From Ferrithrix thermotolerans DSM 19514 (GTDB lineage: Bacteria > Actinomycetota > Acidimicrobiia > Acidimicrobiales > Ilumatobacteraceae): a DNA stretch of 15,054 bases. Shown one piece after another: positions 1 to 5,212 of the stretch. How positions within the stretch are numbered: the stretch's first letter is position 1; every line of letters begins with the position of its first letter. The stretch lies in the NCBI GenBank assembly GCA_945860575.1, contig CAMAQQ010000011.1, positions 1 through 15,054 of the forward strand. The letters are read 5' to 3'. The notes beneath the pieces are model-generated. The model searched no databases and was not told where the DNA came from. It saw only the letters and a program-made list of their open reading frames with translations. The translations under genes and the position numbers were made by a program.

Positions 1-300
1 GCATCTTTATGTTTGCGTGTGCGCGGCGAACTGCCAAAAAAACTTCGACTGATGTATCTAAAGTCGAGTACACCGATTGAAGTAGAAGTCACGACGCAAT
101 CAAACATCAAGTGTGAAACTGCTGCAATTAGAACATTTGATCAAATCGCAGAGTCATGCCAGTCTGGCATTTTCGCCACAAATAAATCTGGGCTTTGCAA
201 TTTTTGTGCCTTCAAGCAGTGGTGCCCAGAATTTGGAGGCGACGACTCACAGGCAAAAATTAAAGCGCCCGAACTTTACCCAGTGATTCCGAGAGACTAG
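1..300 (+). CDS. RecB-family (PD-(D/E)XK) exonuclease, C-terminal fragment
   Basis: This is the last 99 residues of a gene that begins before the window; it is open from base 1 and ends in TAG at 298-300. The fragment contains LCNFCAFKQWCP, a C-x2-C-x5-C cluster at fragment residues 66, 69 and 75. That arrangement is the C-terminal part of the four-cysteine iron-sulfur site of AddB/Cas4/RecB-like nucleases, whose first cysteine lies far upstream and so would be outside the window. The preceding residues (RLMYLKSSTPIEVEV) resemble the strand region after the nuclease core in actinobacterial RecB-family exonucleases. The family processes DNA ends in recombination and repair. The catalytic residues are not in the window, so the call rests on the cysteine signature and general resemblance. 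The PAP2 gene follows after 9 nt and may be co-transcribed. Confidence 0.72.
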   Translation, partial: ASLCLRVRGELPKKLRLMYLKSSTPIEVEVTTQSNIKCETAAIRTFDQIAESCQSGIFATNKSGLCNFCAFKQWCPEFGGDDSQAKIKAPELYPVIPRD

Positions 301-309
301 AAATATCCC

Positions 310-849
310 ATGAACGAGTCTCGTCGCGCAAAATTACAGGCATTTGATCTGAAAGTTGATCGACTTTTAGAGCCGACTCGCAATTTCACGCCGACCATCT
401 GGTTGTTCACAACGGCCACTGCTCTTGGTGACTTCGGCATGCTGTGGCACATCGTCGGCATTGTGCGCGCAGTTGCCGATAACAGTCGTGCCAAGCAAGC
501 GCTAATTCTTTCGGCGCTAATGGGTGTCGAAAGCCTGATTCTAAATCAGGGCATCAAACCATTTTTTAAGCGCAAGCGACCAACCATCAAAGGTGACACA
601 CGATTCAAAATTCGCACACCGCGCACTTCGAGTTTTCCAAGTGGACACGCCAGTTCTGCTTTTTTTGCAGCGGTCGTATTGACTCGCTGGTCAAGTTCGC
701 CCGCAATCGCAACATGGTTTGTGTTCGCAGTTATCGTCGCCACCAGCCGAGTCGTCGTTCGCATTCATCACGCCTCCGACATTTTCGCCGGTGCTCTAAT
801 CGGCACCGCTATGGGCCTTGTCGCCCACTTCGCAATTTCGTTTTTCTGA
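310..849 (+). CDS. PAP2-superfamily membrane phosphatase
   Basis: A 179-residue integral membrane protein carrying all three PAP2 signatures: K83-x6-R90-P91, P110-S-G-H113, and S146-R147-x5-H153-x3-D157. In this family H113 is the general acid and H153 the phospho-accepting nucleophile, with D157 supporting it. Such enzymes remove phosphate from lipid substrates such as phosphatidic acid or undecaprenyl pyrophosphate at the membrane; the substrate here cannot be read from sequence. Hydrophobic segments are visible at about residues 31-55, 64-82, 113-127, 131-148 and 158-178. The length is typical of small bacterial PAP2 proteins. The ATG at 310 is 9 nt after the upstream nuclease stop, with no strong ribosome binding site, suggesting an operon. 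A 57-residue gene converges on it, with 24 nt between the stops. Confidence 0.9.
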   Translation: MNESRRAKLQAFDLKVDRLLEPTRNFTPTIWLFTTATALGDFGMLWHIVGIVRAVADNSRAKQALILSALMGVESLILNQGIKPFFKRKRPTIKGDTRFKIRTPRTSSFPSGHASSAFFAAVVLTRWSSSPAIATWFVFAVIVATSRVVVRIHHASDIFAGALIGTAMGLVAHFAISFF

Positions 850-853
850 ACCC

Positions 854-867
854 CGCGCCAAAGCGCG
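854..867. terminator. Short GC hairpin between convergent genes
   Basis: CGCGC (854-858) and GCGCG (863-867) form a 5-bp stem around a CAAA loop, between the stops of the PAP2 gene and the 57-aa gene. A second inverted repeat, CCGAG (868-872) and CTCGG (880-884), follows. Neither has a T-run on either strand, so intrinsic termination is only a possibility. Confidence 0.25.
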
Positions 868-873
868 CCGAGA

Positions 874-1047
874 TTAGGCCTCGGGTGTAGAGGCAGTGGC
901 GCTGGTTGTCAACAACAACCGAACATCTAATAACAGGTCGGCGACTTCGCCAGTTGAAACCAATTCGCGCTGCAACATTTCGCCAAGGGCTTTGTCTATT
1001 ACGCCGAGTGCTTCGGTGATGACTGCTGCTTCGCGTGAATCTGTCAT
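874..1047 (-). CDS. Small acidic helical protein, 57 aa, unknown function
   Basis: Read on the minus strand from ATG (1047-1045) to TAA (876-874), this gives 57 residues starting MTDSREAAVITEALGVIDKA and ending TSATASTPEA. I do not recognise the family. The sequence is acidic (about ten Asp/Glu against four Lys/Arg). Two amphipathic helices are likely at about residues 5-28 and 33-48 (GEVADLLLDVRLLL), followed by a Thr/Ser/Ala tail. There is no signal peptide or cysteine. Support for it being real: a good Shine-Dalgarno (GAGAGG, 9 nt before ATG), protein-like composition, and a neat fit in the gap between the PAP2 gene and the divergent dehydrogenase operon. Short length and no known family limit the confidence. 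The opposite-strand frame over this region is less protein-like. Confidence 0.68.
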   Translation of the reverse strand: MTDSREAAVITEALGVIDKALGEMLQRELVSTGEVADLLLDVRLLLTTSATASTPEA

Positions 1048-1056
1048 GTGCTTTAA

Positions 1057-1062
1057 CCTCTC
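1057..1062 (-). promoter_or_regulatory. Shine-Dalgarno of the 57-aa gene
   Basis: On the minus strand this reads GAGAGG, 9 nt upstream of the ATG at 1047. It is the clearest ribosome binding site in the window, where most other genes show none, and it decides the start of the small gene. Confidence 0.65.
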
Positions 1063-1153
1063 GATAAATCTGGTAGCCGTTTAGTTTGCTGGTGAACCGA
1101 AGGCTAGTGCGGTTGACACACTCGGCGACGGCTTTGCCCTCAAATTATGTCCG

Positions 1154-1170
1154 AAGCATGTCACATGCTT
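1154..1170. promoter_or_regulatory. Perfect dyad, candidate operator
   Basis: AAGCATGT-C-ACATGCTT is a perfect inverted repeat with 8-bp arms around a single base. It lies in the 180-bp divergent space between the 57-aa gene and the dehydrogenase/dioxygenase operon, about 58 bp upstream of the dehydrogenase start. The form and position suit a dimeric repressor or activator. No regulator gene is adjacent, so the binding protein is unknown. Confidence 0.4.
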
Positions 1171-1208
1171 ATTACCAGCGCTATCTAGGAATAGAAGTGC
1201 TGACCTGC

Positions 1209-1226
1209 TTGTGCGTAACATCACAA
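1209..1226. promoter_or_regulatory. CRP/GlxR-like dyad overlapping the SDR promoter
   Basis: TTGTGCGTAACATCACAA contains TGTGC-N6-TCACA, which differs in one base from the CRP-family consensus TGTGA-N6-TCACA, and the match extends one base symmetrically on each side. It ends just before the start codon at 1228 and covers the predicted -10 element. A protein bound here would block transcription. The match is short and could be chance. Confidence 0.35.
1216..1221 (+). promoter_or_regulatory. Predicted -10 (TAACAT), leaderless SDR operon
   Basis: TAACAT fits the actinobacterial TANNNT -10 and lies 6 nt before the ATG at 1228, placing the transcription start at or next to the A of the start codon. 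No Shine-Dalgarno is present and no clear -35 is seen. Confidence 0.45.
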
Positions 1227-1227
1227 T

Positions 1228-2034
1228 ATGGATTTAGCCAACAAAAATACTGTTGTGACTGGTGCCGCAAATGGCATCGGTAGAGCAGTCGCTGAAGCAT
1301 TTCATGGCCAGGGTGCGCGAGTCGTACTCGCAGACCGTGACCAGAAACTTTTGGATGAAGTCGTCGCGCAGCTAAATGCCAAGCGACCAAATTCGGCTTT
1401 AGCCGTCGCGTGTGACTTATCCACTGAGGATGCAAATGCAGATCTAGTCGCAAAATCGAAACAATTTTTGGGCTTCATCGATCTCTTCTACGCCAATGCC
1501 GGTGTTGCAATGGGTACCGATCTCACAACCACCGAAGAGGCATGGGACACATCGTTTGCAATCAATGTGCACGCTCACCGATGGGCCGTGAAATATTTGA
1601 TCGACGATTGGCTAGCGGCAGGTCATGGATATTTCGTAAGCACCGCGTCGGCTGCTGGTTTGCTAACCGCAATTGGCTCTGCCCCGTATTCACTGACTAA
1701 ACATGCCGCACTTGCATTTGCCGAATGGCTTTCAATTACTTACGGCAATCGCGGATTGCGCGTGAGTTGCCTCTGTCCGCAAGGCGTCAACACAAATATG
1801 TTGCGACGCTCCGATGAGGCCACAGCCGCCGACAACGGCAATGTTGTGCGGGCTTCGGGTGCCGTGCTCGAACCACAGCAAGTTGCCGAAATTGTTGTTG
1901 CGACGCTTCGAGAAGAAACTTTTTTGATTTTGCCGCATCCTGAAGTTGCGCAATTTGTTGCTAAGAAAGCAACCGAGCATCAGCGCTGGCTTGCCGGAAT
2001 GCGAAAGTTGCAACTTCGCACGCTCGGCGTTTAA
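1228..2034 (+). CDS. Short-chain dehydrogenase/reductase (classical SDR)
   Basis: A 268-residue NAD(P)-dependent oxidoreductase of the classical SDR type. The nucleotide-binding motif TGAANGIG is at residues 11-18, the acidic residue D36 ends the second strand (favouring NAD over NADP, although R37 follows), D63 sits in the CDL adenine-pocket motif, and NAG is at 90-92. The catalytic set is complete: N113, S141, Y154 and K158 (YSLTK). P184-Q-G replaces the usual PG loop. The substrate cannot be assigned. The length is normal, with about 60 residues after the core active site that may shape the substrate pocket. The PhyH-type dioxygenase gene starts 8 nt after the stop, so the two are almost certainly co-transcribed and may act on the same metabolite. 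The ATG at 1228 is preferred because it puts the first Rossmann strand at the N-terminus. Confidence 0.9.
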   Translation: MDLANKNTVVTGAANGIGRAVAEAFHGQGARVVLADRDQKLLDEVVAQLNAKRPNSALAVACDLSTEDANADLVAKSKQFLGFIDLFYANAGVAMGTDLTTTEEAWDTSFAINVHAHRWAVKYLIDDWLAAGHGYFVSTASAAGLLTAIGSAPYSLTKHAALAFAEWLSITYGNRGLRVSCLCPQGVNTNMLRRSDEATAADNGNVVRASGAVLEPQQVAEIVVATLREETFLILPHPEVAQFVAKKATEHQRWLAGMRKLQLRTLGV

Positions 2035-2042
2035 GCCCAACG

Positions 2043-2867
2043 GTGAGCAAAACATCAAATAGCGCCCTTGTTTCGCCCGAAGATGTAGCGAAATATCAGC
2101 GTGACGGCGTCGTGATATTGCACAAAGCATTGAGCGCACAGACGATCGCCGACCTTGCACTGGCCGTTGAGCAAAACATGAAGTCACCAGGACCATGGGC
2201 CAATGAATATGCCGCCAACTCAAAACAAGGACGTTTTTTTGACGACTATGTCAACTGGTCTCGTTTTGACGCATATAAAGAGCACGCGCTAACTGGCGCA
2301 CTGCCACAAATCGCGCTCGAATTAATGCAAACTAATTCTGGAAGATTTTTTCACGAGCATGTTTTGGTCAAAGAAGCCGGCAACAATCAAGTCACTCCGT
2401 GGCACAACGACGACCCGTACTATGGAATCAATTCGCACGACAACGTGAGTTTGTGGGTACCGCTCGATCCGATTCCTGAAAGCATCGCACTTCGGGCAAT
2501 CAAATCGCGACGAGATTTTGACAAAAATTTTATTCCACGCAAGTTCGTGGATCAATCGCCATATGTCGCCGATGCCCGCGGTTACGAGCAATTTCCTGAT
2601 GCACAACTACTTGATGCGTCTGGTGAAATTGAATGTTTTCCGGCGATGCCCGGTGACATCGTTGCGTTTCACTTTCGCACCCTGCACAGCGCACCAGCGA
2701 CCACAAATTACAACGGCCGGAGACGTGTGGTGAGTTTCAGATATGTCGATAACGATGCAGTATGGGCAAGTCGACCATGGAAGACATCACCACCGCTTGA
2801 CGCAAACTCGCTGAAGATTGGCGATGAACTAAATGACGATCGCTTCCCGTTAATTAAAACTCTCTAG
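2043..2867 (+). CDS. Phytanoyl-CoA dioxygenase (PhyH) family protein
   Basis: A 274-residue non-heme Fe(II)/2-oxoglutarate-dependent dioxygenase. The iron-binding facial triad is visible as H121-x-D123 (TPWHNDDPYYG) and the distal H215 (RTLHSAPATTN). The arginine cluster R226-R228 (RRRVVSFRY) would supply the 2-oxoglutarate-binding Arg. GDIVAFH just before the distal His is typical of PhyH proteins. The family hydroxylates or otherwise oxidises varied small molecules; the substrate here is unknown. The gene starts with GTG, 8 nt after the upstream SDR stop and with no ribosome binding site, consistent with coupled translation. Its last 18 bp overlap the 3' end of the convergent F420-type oxidoreductase gene. 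The pairing suggests successive hydroxylation and dehydrogenation of one compound, which is inference. Confidence 0.88.
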   Translation: MSKTSNSALVSPEDVAKYQRDGVVILHKALSAQTIADLALAVEQNMKSPGPWANEYAANSKQGRFFDDYVNWSRFDAYKEHALTGALPQIALELMQTNSGRFFHEHVLVKEAGNNQVTPWHNDDPYYGINSHDNVSLWVPLDPIPESIALRAIKSRRDFDKNFIPRKFVDQSPYVADARGYEQFPDAQLLDASGEIECFPAMPGDIVAFHFRTLHSAPATTNYNGRRRVVSFRYVDNDAVWASRPWKTSPPLDANSLKIGDELNDDRFPLIKTL

Positions 2868-3764
2868 CACGGCAGCCAACTCGCGCCACTGACGCATCGG
2901 CAACGCAAATTGATCGGCATCAAGAACCTGCACAGACACATGTGAAGCACCAGCATCAAGATGCGCCTTGATCCGACCCGTGATCGTCTCGAGCGTGCCC
3001 CAGGCAACGATTGCATCAACCATTGCGTCACTTGGCATCTTGTCTGACCCCGCAATATCTTCTTGTTTCCAACCAAGCCTCAACAAGTTGTTCGCATAGT
3101 TTGGCAATCGGTTGTAGGTCAGCATAAATTTTCTCGCGGTTTCACGCGCTGTCTGAGGATTTGTGTCAAATACGACAGCAACTTCTGGTGCAAGCAATGC
3201 GTCTGGTCCGAGAATTTGTCGGGCGAAACTCGTGTGTTCAACCGGAACAAAATATGGATGAGCGCCAATGCCCATCTCTGCAGAAAGTTTCAGCATCTTC
3301 GGGCCGAGTGCAGCCAAGACTCGCCGTGGCGCAATAGTCGGCGCAGCACCAAAAAATAATCCGTTATCCATTGCCGTTAAATACTCGACCATCGCCGAAT
3401 ACGGTTTGTTGTAACTAGTCTTGTGAACTTTTTCAACCAAGTGCTGATGGCTCGCACCGATACCCAGAAGAAAGCGATTGCCAAATGATTCGGTGAGTGT
3501 TTGCCAACCAGCGTTCATCGTTGCGGCACTGCGCGCATACATCGAAGCAATACCAGTGGCCATTGTGATTTTCTTGGTCGCCTCGAGCAACACCCCACAA
3601 GATGCAAACGGTTCACGAGTGACCGCCTCTGGCACCCAGACGCAACGAAAACCAAGTTCTTCAAGTTCGATGACTGCTTCTTTTGCTTTTGACATCGGCT
3701 GCAAATCAAGTGCTGATGTCCAGATGCCGACACGGCCTAATCCGAATTCTGAGGTCTTTTCCAT
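2850..3764 (-). CDS. LLM-class F420-dependent oxidoreductase (MSMEG_4141-like)
   Basis: A 304-residue luciferase-like TIM-barrel oxidoreductase. The N-terminus GRVGIWTSALD, the WVPEAVTREPF segment, ATGIASMYARSAATM and FLLGIGASHQHLVE match the actinobacterial F420-dependent subgroup that I recall as TIGR03620, the MSMEG_4141 family. Members are expected to move hydride between reduced F420 and an organic substrate; this substrate is unknown. I chose ATG at 3764 over the TTG seven codons upstream because the family begins close to GRVGIW and because a TANNNT hexamer lies 8 nt before the ATG. The C-terminus (RQWRELAAVLESFN) overlaps the convergent dioxygenase gene by 18 bp. The neighbouring divergent gene, 44 bp away, is a secreted nuclease with no obvious link. 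Confidence 0.88.
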   Translation of the reverse strand: MEKTSEFGLGRVGIWTSALDLQPMSKAKEAVIELEELGFRCVWVPEAVTREPFASCGVLLEATKKITMATGIASMYARSAATMNAGWQTLTESFGNRFLLGIGASHQHLVEKVHKTSYNKPYSAMVEYLTAMDNGLFFGAAPTIAPRRVLAALGPKMLKLSAEMGIGAHPYFVPVEHTSFARQILGPDALLAPEVAVVFDTNPQTARETARKFMLTYNRLPNYANNLLRLGWKQEDIAGSDKMPSDAMVDAIVAWGTLETITGRIKAHLDAGASHVSVQVLDADQFALPMRQWRELAAVLESFN

Positions 3765-3772
3765 ATCTGGCA

Positions 3773-3778
3773 ACCATA
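3773..3778 (-). promoter_or_regulatory. Predicted -10 (TATGGT), leaderless F420 oxidoreductase gene
   Basis: On the minus strand TATGGT lies 8 nt before the ATG at 3764. It fits TANNNT and supports that ATG over the upstream TTG, which would precede the expected transcription start. Confidence 0.4.
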
Positions 3779-3808
3779 ATCGCAATTTGTGTTACACATC
3801 AGTTTGTG

Positions 3809-4297
3809 ATGCATCGCAAATCGCAAATATTTTTGATGCTGTCAATCGTTTCGTCTTTGGGTTCTTCATGCGCCAGCCCAAAGCAATTGCCGAGTGATGT
3901 CGCCACCATTATCAGAGTCATAGATGGGGACACTGTTGTTTTGCGGTTACAGGGCGAAATTGAGACCGTACGATTGATCGGAGTAGACACACCAGAAACA
4001 GTTCATCCGACAAAACCTGTTGAATGCTTTGGGCCTGAAGCCTCCGCATTCACTCATTCGGTGCTTAAACCTAAAACTCAAGTACGCGTGCAACGAGATG
4101 TTGAAGCTCGCGACCGATATCAGCGGCTACTCATTTATCTTTATCTGATAGACGGCACGTTCGTAAATCAAGAGTTACTGCGACTTGGTTTTGCCCGAAC
4201 AATGAGCATCGCTCCGAATACGGCTTTCGCCACCAGATTTGCTTCAATCGAAACTGTGGCTCGAGAAAATCAAATCGGTTTATGGTTGAAATGTTGA
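3809..4297 (+). CDS. Secreted thermonuclease (SNase-like)
   Basis: A 162-residue protein with an N-terminal export signal and a staphylococcal nuclease fold. Aligned by eye to S. aureus nuclease, the calcium and catalytic residues are all present: D39, D41 and T42 (VIDGDT), R55 (VRLIGVD), D60, T61 and E63 (DTPET), and R106 (DRYQRLL). The VECFGPEASAF segment is also conserved. Such enzymes cut DNA and RNA, usually outside the cytoplasm. The hydrophobic stretch at 7-20 is followed by GSSC21, an imperfect lipobox, so either a lipoprotein or a released protein is possible. ATG at 3809 gives a proper signal peptide; a GTG directly before it is an alternative. The final codons and stop lie inside an 8-bp tandem repeat. 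There is no clear ribosome binding site. Confidence 0.9.
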   Translation: MHRKSQIFLMLSIVSSLGSSCASPKQLPSDVATIIRVIDGDTVVLRLQGEIETVRLIGVDTPETVHPTKPVECFGPEASAFTHSVLKPKTQVRVQRDVEARDRYQRLLIYLYLIDGTFVNQELLRLGFARTMSIAPNTAFATRFASIETVARENQIGLWLKC

Positions 4298-4325
4298 AAT
4301 ATTGAAATATTGAAAAGTTGAATTC
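4286..4325. repeat. Five tandem copies of an 8-bp unit (TTGAAATA-like)
   Basis: Units are TTGAAATG, TTGAAATA, TTGAAATA, TTGAAAAG and TTGAATTC, joined without gaps. The first two copies supply the last codons and the TGA stop (4295-4297) of the thermonuclease gene; the rest lie in the spacer before the YdjC-like gene. Confidence 0.85.
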
Positions 4326-4334
4326 TTAAAATGT

Positions 4335-4350
4335 TGGTCATATCTGACCA
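4335..4350. promoter_or_regulatory. Dyad TGGTCA-N4-TGACCA, candidate operator
   Basis: A perfect 6-bp inverted repeat around TATC, ending 16 nt before the GTG at 4367 and overlapping the expected -35 region of the YdjC-like gene. This is a good position for a repressor. The arm spacing does not fit the FadR/GntR pattern TGGT-N3-ACCA. Confidence 0.35.
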
Positions 4351-4354
4351 GCGG

Positions 4355-4360
4355 TAGCGT
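4355..4360 (+). promoter_or_regulatory. Predicted -10 (TAGCGT), leaderless YdjC-like gene
   Basis: TAGCGT fits TANNNT and ends 6 nt before GTG at 4367. It supports that GTG over the ATG three codons later. Confidence 0.4.
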
Positions 4361-4366
4361 GATCCC

Positions 4367-5212
4367 GTGACGGCTATGAAAAAAAGTCTTGTTGAACAAC
4401 TTGGGCATTCGCCACATGCTCGCCTTGTTATTTTAAGTTGTGACGATCTTGGTGCATTTCATGCGGCAAATGTTGGCGTATACGACGCACTCAACAAAGG
4501 TGTGGCGACTTGCGCTTCGCTAATGGTGCCAGCCCCATGGGCACGACACGCAATAAATTGCTACAACGGGGAAGACATCGGAGTGCACCTCACGCTGAAT
4601 GCCGAGCATGCAAATTATCGCTGGGGTTCGATCACAAATTCTCCATCACTGGCGTCGGGAGAAGGTGGGTTTCCGCGTACGATCGACGATCTTTGGGAGC
4701 ACGCCGACCCGCAAGAAGTGCTGCGAGAGTGCCGCGCACAAATTGAACGAGCAATTGCCTGGGGTCTTGACCCAACACATCTTGCGCCACATTTGACGGC
4801 AATTACTTTGCGCCCAGAATTCTTTGATATCTATCTCGAACTGGCTGTCGAATTTCGTCTACCACTCCGGTTGCCGAGTTCGATCAACGAAGAACGAGCA
4901 GGGTTTCCATTTCGAAAACTCGCACTCGAAGAAGGCGTCGTGTTTCCAGATTTTTTTGATCACGACTGGCGATACGGAAGTCGCCAGAGAGTTCTTCAAT
5001 CTCTAGACACGCTGCAAGCGGGCGTGACCGAGATTCACATTCAACCTTGCATTGACACGCCAGAAGTAAGGGCACTTGGCGAAATCGCACAAGGCTGGAT
5101 AGACGATTACGAACTTGCAGTCAATGATCAAGAAATTCGAGACGCCATCAAAGCAAGTGGAGCAACGATGATCGGTTTTCGCGAGTTGCGTTCGCTAATG
5201 CGAACCAGCTAA
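4367..5212 (+). CDS. YdjC/ChbG/HpnK-family carbohydrate deacetylase-like protein
   Basis: A 281-residue protein of the YdjC-like family, which removes acetyl groups from N-acetyl sugars or related compounds using a bound metal. Visible motifs: D26-D27 in LSCDDLGAF, the family's Asp pair; GVHLTLN with metal-ligand H74; and THLAPHL (H138, H142), which corresponds to the usual HLDSH motif. Here the Asp and Ser of that motif are Ala140 and Pro141, an unusual change that may alter catalysis. LPLRLPSS at 165-172 also follows the family pattern. Most of the family's metal site therefore looks present, but activity is uncertain. GTG at 4367 is chosen over ATG at 4376 because of the -10 hexamer. The stop TAA overlaps the stop of the convergent mca gene. 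The substrate is not evident from the neighbours. Confidence 0.82.
   Translation: MTAMKKSLVEQLGHSPHARLVILSCDDLGAFHAANVGVYDALNKGVATCASLMVPAPWARHAINCYNGEDIGVHLTLNAEHANYRWGSITNSPSLASGEGGFPRTIDDLWEHADPQEVLRECRAQIERAIAWGLDPTHLAPHLTAITLRPEFFDIYLELAVEFRLPLRLPSSINEERAGFPFRKLALEEGVVFPDFFDHDWRYGSRQRVLQSLDTLQAGVTEIHIQPCIDTPEVRALGEIAQGWIDDYELAVNDQEIRDAIKASGATMIGFRELRSLMRTS

Noticed and set aside
896..1084. Plus-strand open frame of 62 codons
   Set aside because: It lies opposite the 57-aa minus-strand gene, which has the better ribosome binding site and composition; this frame has a Ser/Asn/Arg-rich composition typical of a shadow.
1113..1118. Perfect TTGACA -35 box
   Set aside because: No acceptable -10 hexamer lies 15-19 bp downstream, so I do not call a promoter from it.
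1086..1283. Plus-strand open frame of 65 codons over the SDR start
   Set aside because: It runs through the dyads and into the SDR gene in another frame, with no family resemblance and no ribosome binding site.
1732..2223. Minus-strand open frame of 163 codons
   Set aside because: It is antisense to the well-supported SDR and PhyH genes, has a low-complexity Arg/Ser-rich composition and matches no known domain.
3765..3785. TTG start seven codons upstream for the F420-type oxidoreductase
   Set aside because: ATG at 3764 matches the family's N-terminus, and the TTG start would precede the likely transcription start.
4335..4350. FadR/GntR-type operator
   Set aside because: The half-sites are TGGT and ACCA but separated by 8 bp instead of 3, so the family cannot be named.
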